64,000 nucleotides of DNA from Streptomyces sp. NBRC 109706 (GCF_000974485.1 NZ_BBOM01000006.1:496001-560000); one strand, 5' to 3'. Shown: positions 44,978 to 55,958, counted from the first letter of the stretch. Made by a program: numbers and translations. The notes: generated by a model not told the origin, from the letters alone.

Positions 44978-45802
44978 GTGACCGTGCATTCGAGCCTGCA
45001 ACCGTCTGTCGATGCCTGGACCCAGTCCATCGAGTCGATATCCGAGCTGGCGGCTTCGCTCGTTGACGGGGAGTGGAACCGCCCCACCGAACGCGTCGGT
45101 TGGTCGGTGCGCGACCTGGTGTCGCATGTGATCGGCGGCGAGTGCGAGGCGTTGGGCGACCCCCGGCCGATCCACACCCTGCCCCGGGACCTCTACCACG
45201 TCACCGACGAGACCAGCAGGTACAACGAGGTGCAGGTCGATGTGCGGCGGCACCACACCGGTCCCGAGATGACCAGCGAGCTGGAGTACACCATCATCCG
45301 CCGCTCCCGGCAGCTGCGGAACGAGCGCCGTGGCGCCTCGGATCTGATCTCCCATCCGCTGTACGGGAAGATCCCGCTGGCGGACTATCTGGAGCTGCGG
45401 GTCTGTGATGTCTGGGTCCACGAACAGGACTTGCGGCGCGCGTTGGGCCAACCCACCACGCTGGACACGCCGGCCGCGCTGATCGCCCGCGATGTGCTGC
45501 TGCAGCGGCTGCCCAAGGTGGTCGCCGAGGACGCGGGGGCGCCCGTCAAGTCGGCCGTGGTCTTCGATGTGAGCGGCCCCGTCGAGTTCCTGCGCACGGT
45601 GCGGGTCGACGAGAACGGCAATGGCGCGGTCGACAGCAGCCCCTCGCTGGGCCCGTTGGTCACCTTCACGCTGGACTGGGAGACCTTCACCCGGGTGGTC
45701 ACCGGACGGCTGCGCGGCAGACGCGCCGCCGAGAAGGTGCGGGTCGAGGGGGAACGACCGTTGGCCGACCGCATTCTGGCCAGCCTCGCCACCCCGTGGT
45801 GA
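44978..45802 (+). CDS. maleylpyruvate isomerase family, mycothiol-dependent-type protein
   Basis: A 274-residue protein of the DinB-like MDMPI group. VGWSVRDLVSHVIGGECEAL near residue 40 and LRVCDVWVHEQDLRRALG near residue 145 are the conserved helices, with His residues that bind metal (the H of SHVIG and the HEQD triad). The C-terminal part is a small SCP2-like domain (about 180-274). Members act on mycothiol adducts or isomerise maleylpyruvate; the substrate is not defined. It starts with GTG 44978 after ACGAGGGG. A parS site lies 31 bases past its stop. Confidence 0.85.
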   Translation: MTVHSSLQPSVDAWTQSIESISELAASLVDGEWNRPTERVGWSVRDLVSHVIGGECEALGDPRPIHTLPRDLYHVTDETSRYNEVQVDVRRHHTGPEMTSELEYTIIRRSRQLRNERRGASDLISHPLYGKIPLADYLELRVCDVWVHEQDLRRALGQPTTLDTPAALIARDVLLQRLPKVVAEDAGAPVKSAVVFDVSGPVEFLRTVRVDENGNGAVDSSPSLGPLVTFTLDWETFTRVVTGRLRGRRAAEKVRVEGERPLADRILASLATPW

Positions 45803-45825
45803 GCGGGAACGACACTCTTCGCCGG

Positions 45826-45853
45826 GCGGGGCGTTTCACGTGAAACGCCCCGC
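45826..45853. promoter_or_regulatory. parS: parS within a 28-bp perfect palindrome
   Basis: The core GTTTCACGTGAAAC occupies 45833-45846 and is flanked by GCGGGGC and GCCCCGC, making a perfect 28-bp palindrome. It lies between the convergent MDMPI-family and Ser/Thr kinase genes. The extended arms could also serve as a terminator. Confidence 0.9.
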
Positions 45854-45902
45854 TTGCCGCGCCGGTTGAACGCGCGGGTCGACGTCCCGACCGGGCGTGC
45901 GG

Positions 45903-47594
45903 TCAGTTGATCGGCTCAAGGCCGGTGGAGACGACCAACTGGATGTAGAAGCCGTCCTCTTCGGGGTCGTAGGGCTCGTTCGCCTCGGGCTCCTGGGCGA
46001 CGACCATGCCATCGCCCTTCAGCGTCTCGTCCTTGTAGACGAGATCCTCGTCATAGGCCCAACCCGCGGCGCGCAGACAGTCCTTGACCGAGTTGATGTG
46101 GATGCCGTAGAAGTCCGGCATCATCACCGCGCCCTCGTGCTCGTCCTGGTTCCAGTGGTCGTTGGCGCCGGTGCACTTGCTGGTCTCGATCGTCTTCTCC
46201 GGGTCGCCCTCGACATAACGCCGCTGCGCGGGCTCGGTCTCCTCGCCCTGGCCGCCGTCGCCCCCCGGCTCCGGCTCTATCTCGGTGCCCTGACTGCCGC
46301 CGGAGCCGCCCGCCTGGGGGTCGTCGTCCTTGTCGTCCCCGCCGTTGACGATCACCACGATGGCTATCGTCGCGATCAGCGCGATGGCCGCCACCGCCGC
46401 CACCACCACCATCCAGGTGTTGCTGCCCTTGCCCGAGCCACCATCGCCCGAACCGCCCGCGCCCTGCCCCGTGTTCATCGTGTACGCGGGGGTGGCGCCC
46501 GGGCCGGGGGGCGGGGTCGCCGGGGCGCCCGCGTTGGGATAGCCGTAGCCGCCGCCGGGCGGCGCGTGCGGGGTCGGCGCATAGGGCGAGGGAGGCGTGC
46601 TTCCGGCGGCCGGCGTCGGGGCGCCGAACTGAGGGAAGACCGCCTGCGAAACGGCCGAACCGCTGTTGGTCGGGGTGTGCGCGTTGGGGTTGATCATCGG
46701 CGCCGCGCCGCTCAGCGTGCCGGCCACCTGGAGACAGGCGGTGCGGAACGCCTCGGCCGAGGGGAACCGCTCGTTGGGGTTCTTCCGCAGGGCCTGGGCC
46801 ACGATCGCGTCCAGCGCCGGCGGCACCGAGGCGTTGATCGAGGAGGGCGCCGGGGGCTCCTCCTGGACATGCGCGTAGGCGATTGCCAGCGGCGAGTCCG
46901 CGTCGAACGGCAGCCGCCCGGTGAGGAGTTCGAAGAGCATCACCCCCACCGAGTAGAGGTCGGACCTGGCATCGACGCCCCGGCCCAGCGCCTGCTCGGG
47001 CGAGAGGTACTGCGGGGTGCCCACCACCATGCCGGTCTGGGTCATCGCCGTGACCCCGGACTGCATGGCCCTGGCGATGCCGAAGTCCATGACCTTCACC
47101 ACGCCACGGCGGGTGAGCATCACATTGCCCGGCTTGATGTCGCGGTGCACCAGGCCCATCTCATGGCTGATGTCCAGCGCCGCCAGCACATCGGCGGTGA
47201 TCCGCAGCGCCTTGTCGGCCGGCATCGCGCCATGGGCGGCGATATCCGCCTCCAACTCGTCGCGGAGCGGCCCGCCCTCGACGTACTCCATCACGATGTA
47301 CGGCACCTGCGCGCCGTCCAGATGGTCCTCGCCGGTGTCGAAGACGGAGACGATGTTGGTGTGCGCCAGCTTGGCCACCGACTGGGCCTCGCGCTTGAAG
47401 CGCTCCCGGAAGGCGTCCTCCCGGCCCAGCTCGCTGTGCATGGTCTTGATCGCGACCTGCCGGTCGAGCATGGTGTCGTAGGCGAGGTGGACCGAGGCCA
47501 TGCCGCCCGTGCCGAGCACGCTCCGCAGCTGGTACCGGCCGCCTCCCACCGCGCGCCCGGGAAAGTCGGCAGGCGGCTGCGCGTGGTCACTCAT
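45903..47594 (-). CDS. membrane Ser/Thr protein kinase with PASTA-like end
   Basis: A 563-residue receptor kinase. The kinase domain (about 20-285) has GTGGMASV, VAIKTMH (ATP Lys), HRDIKPGN, DFGIA and GTPQYLSPEQ, all intact. A Pro/Ala/Gly-rich juxtamembrane region (about 300-390) leads to one transmembrane helix (WMVVVAAVAAIALIATIAIV, about 395-414). The outside part is acidic, then one PASTA-like module: MPDFYGIHINSVKDCLRAAG to the end. PASTA modules sense muropeptides or lipid II. It is divergent from a second kinase gene, 233 bases away. Confidence 0.92.
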   Translation of the reverse strand: MSDHAQPPADFPGRAVGGGRYQLRSVLGTGGMASVHLAYDTMLDRQVAIKTMHSELGREDAFRERFKREAQSVAKLAHTNIVSVFDTGEDHLDGAQVPYIVMEYVEGGPLRDELEADIAAHGAMPADKALRITADVLAALDISHEMGLVHRDIKPGNVMLTRRGVVKVMDFGIARAMQSGVTAMTQTGMVVGTPQYLSPEQALGRGVDARSDLYSVGVMLFELLTGRLPFDADSPLAIAYAHVQEEPPAPSSINASVPPALDAIVAQALRKNPNERFPSAEAFRTACLQVAGTLSGAAPMINPNAHTPTNSGSAVSQAVFPQFGAPTPAAGSTPPSPYAPTPHAPPGGGYGYPNAGAPATPPPGPGATPAYTMNTGQGAGGSGDGGSGKGSNTWMVVVAAVAAIALIATIAIVVIVNGGDDKDDDPQAGGSGGSQGTEIEPEPGGDGGQGEETEPAQRRYVEGDPEKTIETSKCTGANDHWNQDEHEGAVMMPDFYGIHINSVKDCLRAAGWAYDEDLVYKDETLKGDGMVVAQEPEANEPYDPEEDGFYIQLVVSTGLEPIN

Positions 47595-47827
47595 CCGACT
47601 GATCCCCCTAGGGCGGCGTCACTGTTGCTCCCGCACCGCCCCATTCGGACGGGGGTGCGCACCGCGCATCATACGAACTCGTTGTTTTCCGACCCCAGTC
47701 TGCCCCAGCACCCCGGGACGTCAAGCACGTTGTCCGTTCCGTGACCGGCGGCGATGGGCTCAATTTGTCAGCGCTACCCCGGAACGGGTTTGATGGCTGA
47801 GCGATCCAGCGACTACGGCGAGGACTG

Positions 47828-49471
<1,644 letters not shown>

Positions 49472-49476
49472 CCGGT

Positions 49477-50520
49477 ATGCCGCTTCTCACCACCCGGCCC
49501 ACCCTCCCCAAGCACACCCTCACCGAGCTGCTGGGCCACTACCGCGCCGGCGAGCCGCTGAGCTGCGAGCCGATCACCGAGGGTCTGCTCAACCACGGCT
49601 ACCGGCTGGCCACCACCAGGGGCCGGTACTTCCTCAAGCACCATCTGGACGGTGATCCCGAGGCGATAGCCCCGCTGGTCCGGCAGCACCGGGCGACCGC
49701 GGCGCTGGCCGATCTCGGCCTGCCCGTCGCCCCGCCGCTGGCGGACCGGGAGGGACGCACCGTGGCGGTGCACCGGGGGCGCTGCTACGCGCTGCACCCC
49801 TGGGTGGAGGGCAGGCACCGGGACGGTGCCCAGCTCAGCCCGGCCGAGAGCCGCCGGCTCGGCGCCCTGCTCGGGCGGGTGCACGGCGCCCTTGAGCAGG
49901 TGATAAGGCGTTCCCCCAGGCCGGGACCGGCGGAGCGGGCCGCCGTGGCGCCGCTGGAGACCCATGCGGTGATCGACCAGCTGCTGGCCCATATCAGGGC
50001 GCGCGCCCGCCGCACCGGCTTCGACGAGCTAGCCGAGCACCGGCTGTTGGAGCGCCGGGCGCTGCTGCGCACCCACGCCCATCTGCGCCCTGGCCCGGCC
50101 GAGGTGCCGGCCGAGGGCTGGGTGCACGGCGACTTCCACCCGCTGAACCTGCTCTACCGGGCGGAGGGCCCGGTGGAGCCCGTCGCCATCGTGGACTGGG
50201 ACCGGCTCGGCGTGCAGCCCCGCGCCGAGGAGGCCGTCCGCGCCGCCTGCATCTTCTATCTCCGCCCGGACGGCGGACTCGCCCTGGGCAAGATCCGCGC
50301 CTATGCGCGGGCCTACCGGGAGGCGTCCGGCGCCTCCCCCGACGAGCTGGCCGCGGCCGTGCACCGGGTGTGGTGGGAGCGGCTGAACGACTTCTGGATG
50401 CTGCGCTGGCACTACGAGCGCGCGGACGGCCGCGCCGACCCCCAGTTCCCGGCCGCGTCCGCGCTGGTGGTCTGGTGGACCCGGCACGCCCGGGCGGTCA
50501 GGGACGCGTTCTGCGCCTGA
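49477..50520 (+). CDS. aminoglycoside phosphotransferase/choline-kinase family protein
   Basis: A 347-residue APH-fold kinase. The N-lobe begins with ITEGLLNHGYRLATTRGRYFLK near residue 29 (nucleotide loop and ATP lysine); the catalytic loop is WVHGDFHPLNLLY near residue 216 and the metal site IVDWDRLGVQP near residue 240. The family phosphorylates small-molecule hydroxyls such as choline, homoserine or antibiotics. It lies six bases after the kinase gene and may be co-transcribed, but its substrate is unknown. Confidence 0.85.
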   Translation: MPLLTTRPTLPKHTLTELLGHYRAGEPLSCEPITEGLLNHGYRLATTRGRYFLKHHLDGDPEAIAPLVRQHRATAALADLGLPVAPPLADREGRTVAVHRGRCYALHPWVEGRHRDGAQLSPAESRRLGALLGRVHGALEQVIRRSPRPGPAERAAVAPLETHAVIDQLLAHIRARARRTGFDELAEHRLLERRALLRTHAHLRPGPAEVPAEGWVHGDFHPLNLLYRAEGPVEPVAIVDWDRLGVQPRAEEAVRAACIFYLRPDGGLALGKIRAYARAYREASGASPDELAAAVHRVWWERLNDFWMLRWHYERADGRADPQFPAASALVVWWTRHARAVRDAFCA

Positions 50521-50644
50521 CGCCCGCCCGGCGGCAACGGGACCAGGGTCCCGGGGGAGACCGGGGGAAGACCGGGAGAAGACCCGGAAAGAGGGGACCT
50601 TCTGCCCGGTGTGGCGGGCGGCGGGGCGCGGCAGGCTGAAAGGT

Positions 50645-51022
50645 ATGTCCCATGAGCTGGCCCATGCCCTCAGACTGCTGCCCCGGGTCCCGCACGGGCG
50701 CGCCGCCGCCACCGTGCGGGCGCTGCCCTGGGTGCTGCCCGCCAGCCATCTGGTGACCGGCGACCAGCTGCTGCTCCGGGTGCCGACGGCGCGGGGCGCC
50801 GCGCTGCCGCTGGACGGCACGGTGGTGGCGTACGAGGCCCATCACGAGGGGGACGCCGCCGGCTCCGCGCCCTGGCAGGCCCAGCTGGTCGGGATCGTCT
50901 CGGTCACCGACCCCGAGCGGGGCGCGCGTTCCGCGTTCCCGCCCGCGCCGCGCTACGCGCGCCATCCGGAGGCCACCTATCTCCGCCTCGCACCCCGATA
51001 CGCCGCCGTGCACACGCCCTGA
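50645..51022 (+). CDS. PPOX-like (pyridoxamine 5'-phosphate oxidase-type) small protein
   Basis: A 125-residue protein with the split beta-barrel look of the PNPOx-like family: LLPRVPHGRAAATVRALPWV, ASHLVTGDQLLLRV and DGTVVAYEAHHEG strands resemble the flavin-binding barrel of streptomycete family members (recognised from memory). It is short for a full enzyme. AAAGGT-like sequence precedes ATG 50645. It converges with the response regulator gene; the two stops are two bases apart, within a TGACGTCA palindrome. Confidence 0.65.
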   Translation: MSHELAHALRLLPRVPHGRAAATVRALPWVLPASHLVTGDQLLLRVPTARGAALPLDGTVVAYEAHHEGDAAGSAPWQAQLVGIVSVTDPERGARSAFPPAPRYARHPEATYLRLAPRYAAVHTP

Positions 51023-51024
51023 CG

Positions 51025-51705
51025 TCAGCGTCGCTTCTGCTCCTGGAGCCGGGCGACATAGGCGGCGGCCTGGGACCTGCGTTCCATGCCCAGCTTGGAG
51101 AGCAGGCTGGAGACATAGTTCTTGATGGTCTTCTCCGCGAGATGCAGCTCCTGGCCGATGGCGCGGTTGGTGAGGCCGTCGCCGATCAGCGTGAGAATGC
51201 GGCGTTCCTGGTCGGTCAGCCGCTCCAGCTGTTCCTCGCGCTCGTCGCGTTCGCCCGACTCGCCGCCGCGCAGCTTCTCCAGCACCCGCCGAGTGGCGTC
51301 CGGGTCCAGCAGGGATTTCCCGGCCGCCACATCGCGCACGGCGGAGAGCAGTTCGTTGCCCCGAATGGCCTTGAGGACATAGCCGGAGGCGCCGGCCATG
51401 ATGGCGTCGAACAGCGCCTCGTCGTCCGCGTAGGAGGTGAGCATCAGACATCTCACCCGGTCGTCGAGGGAGCGGATCTCCCGGCAGACCTCGACTCCGC
51501 TGCCGTCGGGCAGCCGCACGTCCAGCACCGCGACCTGGGGGTGGGCGGCCGGAATGCGGGCCAGCGCCTCGGCCGCCGTGCCGGCCTCGCCGACCACCTC
51601 GATATCGGGCTCCATCGCCAACAGCTCGTGCACACCGCGTCGGACGACCTCGTGGTCGTCCAGGAGAAACACGGTAATCACACCGTCTTCTGCGTTTTCG
51701 GGCAC
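51025..51705 (-). CDS. NarL/LuxR-type response regulator
   Basis: A 226-residue regulator. The receiver (about 10-125) has the acidic pair FLLDDHEVVRRG, phospho-acceptor AVLDVRLPDG near residue 61, and the conserved LTSYADDE and GYVLKA (Thr/Lys) sites. The DNA-binding helix-turn-helix (about 165-220) reads RLTDQERRILTLIGDGLTNR and KTIKNYVSSLLSKLG, as in DevR/NarL. No partner kinase is adjacent, so it is an orphan in the window. GTG further in (VITVFLL) is an alternative start. It is divergent from the bkd-type operon. Confidence 0.92.
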   Translation of the reverse strand: MPENAEDGVITVFLLDDHEVVRRGVHELLAMEPDIEVVGEAGTAAEALARIPAAHPQVAVLDVRLPDGSGVEVCREIRSLDDRVRCLMLTSYADDEALFDAIMAGASGYVLKAIRGNELLSAVRDVAAGKSLLDPDATRRVLEKLRGGESGERDEREEQLERLTDQERRILTLIGDGLTNRAIGQELHLAEKTIKNYVSSLLSKLGMERRSQAAAYVARLQEQKRR

Positions 51706-52051
51706 CTTGTCAGTTTTCCACAGGAGCGGCGCCCACGCCTTCCCGTGAACCCGTCGAGCGGGTTAACGTGCGAGGGACTCGATGCCCTGTGAGGCTTGGA
51801 CCGGCGCATTTCCACGGCTGCCAACCGTTACTTGGATTTCCAGGTATTTGCGCAGGTCAGGGCCGCTTTCGCAGCTTGTGGACCCACTGGATACCGTGCT
51901 CTCATAGGCGGACGAGCGGGACAGGGAACGGGAAAGGTAACCGCTCGGTTCCCGTCCGCCGCACCCAACCCCGTGCGCCGTACGGACCGGGCGAGCCGCA
52001 CTGGTCGCCCGGCGGACCCCGGGGGCCGGACGGACCGACGGAGGAACACGA
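51706..52051. other. 346-bp divergent promoter region, response regulator and bkd-type operon
   Basis: The gap lies between divergent starts and must hold both promoters. The E1-alpha gene has GGAGGAACACGA before its GTG. TTGTGG at 51877 and the A/T-richer stretch near 51831-51850 are possible promoter parts. No conserved operator could be assigned with confidence. Confidence 0.45.
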
Positions 52052-53392
52052 GTGACCGTGGCCAGCACTTCGCGCGACGCGTCGCGCAGCACCACCACGC
52101 AGCAGTCCACCGCGCGCGAGCCGGACGCCGCGCCGGGTACGTCCCAACCGGCCGGGACGAAACAGGCCGGGACGCGGCAGACCCGGGCCAAGGCCCCGGC
52201 GAAGAAGACCCCCGCCAAGAAGACAGCGGCGAAGAAGGCTCCCGCGAAGAAGTCCCCCGCCAAGAAAGCCCCCGCCAAGAAGGCAACGGCCAAGCGGGGC
52301 ACGGCGAAGGGGGCCGCGGGCGACCCCGGGATGGTGCAGCTGCTCACCCCCGAGGGCGAACGGGTGACGCACCCCGACTACCCGCTGACCATCAGCCATG
52401 ACGAACTCCGCGCGCTCTACCGCGACATGGTGCTCAGCCGGCGGTTCGACGCGGAGGCGACCGCGCTCCAGCGCCAGGGCGAACTCGGCCTCTGGCCCTC
52501 GATGTTGGGCCAGGAGGCGGCGCAGATCGGCTCGGGCCGCGCGCTGCGCGAGACGGACTACGTCTTCCCCACCTACCGCGAGCACGGCGTCGCCTGGTGC
52601 CGGGGCGTCGACCCCACCCAGCTGCTGGGCATGTTCCGGGGCGTCAACCACGGCGGCTGGGACCCCAACAGCAACAACTTCCACCTCTACACCATCGTCA
52701 TCGGCTCCCAGACGCTGCACGCCGCCGGCTACGCCATGGGCGTGGCCAAGGACGGCGGCGATGCCGCCGTGGTCGCCTACTTCGGCGACGGCGCCTCCAG
52801 CCAGGGCGATGTCGCCGAGGCGTTCACCTTCGCCGCGGTCTACAACGCGCCGGTGGTCTTCTTCTGTCAGAACAACCAATGGGCCATCTCGGAACCCACC
52901 GAACGTCAGACCAGGGTGCCGCTCTACCAGCGCGCCCGGGGCTATGGTTTCCCCGGCCTGCGGGTCGACGGCAACGACGTGCTGGCCGTGCTCGCGGCCA
53001 CCAGGGCCGCCGCCGAGCAGGCGCGCAGCGGCCAGGGCCCGGTGCTGATCGAGGCGTTCACCTACCGCATGGGCGCGCACACCACCTCGGACGACCCGAC
53101 CCGCTACCGCCGCCAGGAGGAGCTGGAGTCCTGGGAGGCCAAGGACCCGATCCTGCGGCTGCGCCGCCACCTGGACCGCGAGGGCGCCGCCGACGGGGCG
53201 TTCCACGCCGAGTTGGAAGCGGAGAGCGACGCGCTCGCCAAACGGGTCAGGGAGTCCATCAGGACCATGCCCGACCCGGAGCCGATGGCCATGTTCGAGC
53301 ATGTCTACGCCGACGGCCACACCCTGGTGGACGAGGAACGCGCCGCCTACACCGGCTACCTCGCCTCCTTCGCCGATCTGGAGGGGAACTGA
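52052..53392 (+). CDS. bkdA: 2-oxoacid (branched-chain) dehydrogenase E1 component, alpha subunit
   Basis: A 446-residue E1-alpha. The thiamine diphosphate site is GDGASSQGDVAEAFTFAAVY near residue 247 ending in the NN of CQNNQWAIS. The first 95 residues are not part of the family: a Ser/Thr-rich start is followed by repeated AKKxPAKK units (about residues 52-85), like histone H1 tails. The rest matches branched-chain or pyruvate E1-alpha. Start GTG 52052 has GGAGGAA in place. The beta gene follows after a single base. Confidence 0.88.
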   Translation: MTVASTSRDASRSTTTQQSTAREPDAAPGTSQPAGTKQAGTRQTRAKAPAKKTPAKKTAAKKAPAKKSPAKKAPAKKATAKRGTAKGAAGDPGMVQLLTPEGERVTHPDYPLTISHDELRALYRDMVLSRRFDAEATALQRQGELGLWPSMLGQEAAQIGSGRALRETDYVFPTYREHGVAWCRGVDPTQLLGMFRGVNHGGWDPNSNNFHLYTIVIGSQTLHAAGYAMGVAKDGGDAAVVAYFGDGASSQGDVAEAFTFAAVYNAPVVFFCQNNQWAISEPTERQTRVPLYQRARGYGFPGLRVDGNDVLAVLAATRAAAEQARSGQGPVLIEAFTYRMGAHTTSDDPTRYRRQEELESWEAKDPILRLRRHLDREGAADGAFHAELEAESDALAKRVRESIRTMPDPEPMAMFEHVYADGHTLVDEERAAYTGYLASFADLEGN

Positions 53393-53393
53393 C

Positions 53394-54374
53394 ATGACGG
53401 TGGAGAAGATGGCCCTCTCCAAGGCGCTCAACGCCGCGTTGCGCGCCTCGTTGGAGTCCGACCCCAAGACGCTGGTGATGGGCGAGGACGTCGGGAAGCT
53501 CGGCGGGGTCTTCCGGATCACCGACGGGCTGCAGAAGGACTTCGGCGAGGAGCGGGTGGTGGACACCCCGCTGGCCGAGTCCGGCATCGTCGGCACCGCC
53601 ATCGGCCTGGCCCTGCGCGGCTACCGTCCGGTGGTGGAGATCCAGTTCGACGGTTTCGTGTTCCCGGCCTACGACCAGATCGTCACCCAGCTGGCCAAGA
53701 TGCACGCCAGGGCGCTGGGCAAGATCAAGCTGCCGGTGGTGATCCGCATCCCGTTCGGCGGCGGTATCGGCGCGGTGGAGCACCACAGCGAGTCGCCCGA
53801 GGCGCTGTTCACCCATGTCGCGGGCCTCAAGTGCGTGACGCCGGCGAACCCTTCGGACGCCTACTGGATGCTGCGGCAGGCCATCGAGTGCGACGATCCG
53901 GTGATCTTCTTCGAGCCCAAGGCCCGCTACTGGGACAAGGGCGAGGTCGACCGGGAGGGCATCCCGGACGGCCTGCACAGCGCCAAGGTGGTGCGGCAGG
54001 GCGACGATCTGACGTTGCTCGCCTACGGTCCGACGGTGCGCACCGCGCTGCTGGCCGCCACCGCCGCGGCGGAGGAGGGGAGGTCGATCGAGGTGGTGGA
54101 TCTCAGGTCGCTCTCCCCGATCGACTTCGACACGGTGCAGCGGTCCGTCGAGAAGACCAGGCGGCTGGTGGTCGTGCACGAGGCGCCGGTCTTCCAGGGC
54201 GTGGGCGCCGAGGTGGCGGCCCGCATCACGGAGCGCTGCTTCTACCATCTGGAGGCCCCCGTGCTGAGGGTGGGCGGGTTCCACACGCCGTATCCGCCGG
54301 CCCGTCTGGAGGACGAGTACCTTCCGGGGCTCGACCGGGTGCTGGACGGTGTCGATCGTGCCTTGGCGTACTGA
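53394..54374 (+). CDS. bkdB: 2-oxoacid (branched-chain) dehydrogenase E1 component, beta subunit
   Basis: A 326-residue E1-beta. MGEDVGKLGGVFRIT near residue 29, TPLAESGIVGTAIGLALRGY near 59, EIQFDGFVFPAYDQI near 84 and HHSESPEALFTHVAGLK near 129 are the conserved active-site and interface motifs. It forms an alpha2-beta2 heterotetramer with the upstream subunit, decarboxylating 2-oxoacids such as those from valine, leucine and isoleucine. The start is one base after the alpha stop, in an operon. Confidence 0.93.
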   Translation: MTVEKMALSKALNAALRASLESDPKTLVMGEDVGKLGGVFRITDGLQKDFGEERVVDTPLAESGIVGTAIGLALRGYRPVVEIQFDGFVFPAYDQIVTQLAKMHARALGKIKLPVVIRIPFGGGIGAVEHHSESPEALFTHVAGLKCVTPANPSDAYWMLRQAIECDDPVIFFEPKARYWDKGEVDREGIPDGLHSAKVVRQGDDLTLLAYGPTVRTALLAATAAAEEGRSIEVVDLRSLSPIDFDTVQRSVEKTRRLVVVHEAPVFQGVGAEVAARITERCFYHLEAPVLRVGGFHTPYPPARLEDEYLPGLDRVLDGVDRALAY

Positions 54375-54400
54375 GGGAGAGGCTGAGGAGAGTCGTGACG

Positions 54401-55849
54401 ATGGCTGCGGCAACACAGCGCTACCGCGAGTTCAGAATGCCGGACGTGGGCGAGGGGCTCACCGAGGCGGAGATCCTGAAATGGCACGTCCAGCCGGGGG
54501 ACACGGTGACGGACGGGCAGGTCGTGGTGGAGGTGGAGACCGCCAAGGCGGCGGTCGAGCTCCCCATCCCCTATGACGGGGAGGTGCGCGAGATCCTTTT
54601 CCCCGAGGGCACCACGGTCGACGTCGGCACGCCGATCATCACCGTGGACACCGGCGGTCCCGACGAGCCGGCGGTCGTCGAGGCGCCGGCGGCCCCGGCC
54701 GAGGACGCCGCCGGGGCACGGGAGCCGGTGCTGGTGGGCTATGGCGTCTCGGCGCCGAGCAGCCGCCGCCGGCCGCGCCGGGCCGCCGTGCCGGCGCCGG
54801 TCGCCGAGCCGCCCACGCCGGTCGCCGATGAACCGGTCGCCGGGGAGCCCGTTCCGGCCGAGCCGGCCGAGCCGGCCGAGGAGTTGGCGCCCCGCGGCGG
54901 CGGCGCCGGGCAGGGCGCCGGTCGCGCGTTGGCCAAGCCCCCGGTGCGGAAGCTGGCCAAGGATCTCGGCGTCGATCTCGCCGCCGTGGTGCCCACCGGG
55001 CCCGGCGGGGTGATCACCAGGGACGACGTCCACGCCGCCGCCCCGGCGCCCACCGCTCCCGCCGCGCCGGCCGCACGGCCGGTCGCCGTCGAGCCCGCGC
55101 CCGAGGCGCCGTCGTCCCCCGAGGTCGAGCCGCAGTCGTTGGCGGCGATCAGGGAACGCCGGGTGCCCATCAGGGGCGTCCGGAAGGCCACCGCGCAGGC
55201 CATGGTGGACAGCGCCTTCACCGCCCCGCATGTGACGGAGTTCGTCACGGTCGACGTCACCAGGACCGTGCGGCTGGTGGAACGGCTCAAGTCGGATCCT
55301 GAGCTGGCCGGGCTGCGCGTCAACCCCCTGCTCTTGGTCGCCAAGGCCCTGCTGGTGGCGCTGCGCCGCAACCCGGAGGCCAACGCCGCCTGGGACGAGC
55401 AGCGGCAGGAGATCGTCTACAAGGAGTATGTGAACCTCGGCATCGCCGCGGCCACGCCCAGGGGTCTGCTGGTGCCCAACATCAAGGACGCCGGCGCCAA
55501 GACCCTGCCGGAACTCTCCCGCGCCCTGGGCGAGTTGATCTCCACCGCACGGGAGGGCAGGACCAGCCCCGCCGATATGCGCGGCGGCACGGTGACCATC
55601 ACCAACATCGGGGTCTTCGGCATCGACACCGGCACGCCGATCCTCAACCCGGGGGAGTCGGCCATCCTGGCGTTCGGTGCCATCAGGGACCAGCCCTGGG
55701 TGCACAAGGGGAAGGTCAAGCCCCGCAAGGTCACCACCCTGGCGCTCTCCTTCGACCACCGGCTGATCGACGGCGAGTTGGGCTCCCGGCTGCTCGCCGA
55801 CGTGGCGGCCGTCCTGGAACACCCCAAGAAGCTGATCACCTGGAGCTGA
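54401..55849 (+). CDS. bkdC: 2-oxoacid (branched-chain) dehydrogenase E2 component
   Basis: A 482-residue acyltransferase. One lipoyl domain (residues 8-85; lipoyl Lys in EVETAKAAVE) is followed by a Pro/Ala/Glu linker, an E3/E1-binding domain (RKLAKDLGVDLAAVVPTGPG near residue 186), a second Ala/Pro linker, and the catalytic domain with ITNIGVFGID and SFDHRLIDG (His and Asp) at the end. It accepts the acyl group from E1 and passes it to CoA, feeding primers to branched fatty acids. GTG 54395, six bases upstream, is an equal alternative. A strong hairpin follows. Confidence 0.93.
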   Translation: MAAATQRYREFRMPDVGEGLTEAEILKWHVQPGDTVTDGQVVVEVETAKAAVELPIPYDGEVREILFPEGTTVDVGTPIITVDTGGPDEPAVVEAPAAPAEDAAGAREPVLVGYGVSAPSSRRRPRRAAVPAPVAEPPTPVADEPVAGEPVPAEPAEPAEELAPRGGGAGQGAGRALAKPPVRKLAKDLGVDLAAVVPTGPGGVITRDDVHAAAPAPTAPAAPAARPVAVEPAPEAPSSPEVEPQSLAAIRERRVPIRGVRKATAQAMVDSAFTAPHVTEFVTVDVTRTVRLVERLKSDPELAGLRVNPLLLVAKALLVALRRNPEANAAWDEQRQEIVYKEYVNLGIAAATPRGLLVPNIKDAGAKTLPELSRALGELISTAREGRTSPADMRGGTVTITNIGVFGIDTGTPILNPGESAILAFGAIRDQPWVHKGKVKPRKVTTLALSFDHRLIDGELGSRLLADVAAVLEHPKKLITWS

Positions 55850-55889
55850 CCGGTCGGCCACCGAGCCACCGAGCCACCGAGCACGGAGA

Positions 55890-55935
55890 CGGCCCCCGGG
55901 CCCGGGCGACATCGCGTCGCCGGGCCCGGGGGCCG
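55890..55935 (+). terminator. terminator hairpin of the bkd-type operon
   Basis: A 20-bp GC stem with a single bulged base (55890-55910 with 55916-55935) around a five-base loop, 40 bases after the E2 stop. It also lies beyond the convergent Bpa gene. Confidence 0.85.
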
Positions 55936-55958
55936 CTCGCTGTCCGTGGCAGAGGCAC

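Noticed and set aside
45826-45853. The 28-bp palindrome as only a transcription terminator
   Set aside because: Its centre is an exact parS consensus and a second exact copy lies in the window; terminator function may be additional but not the main call.
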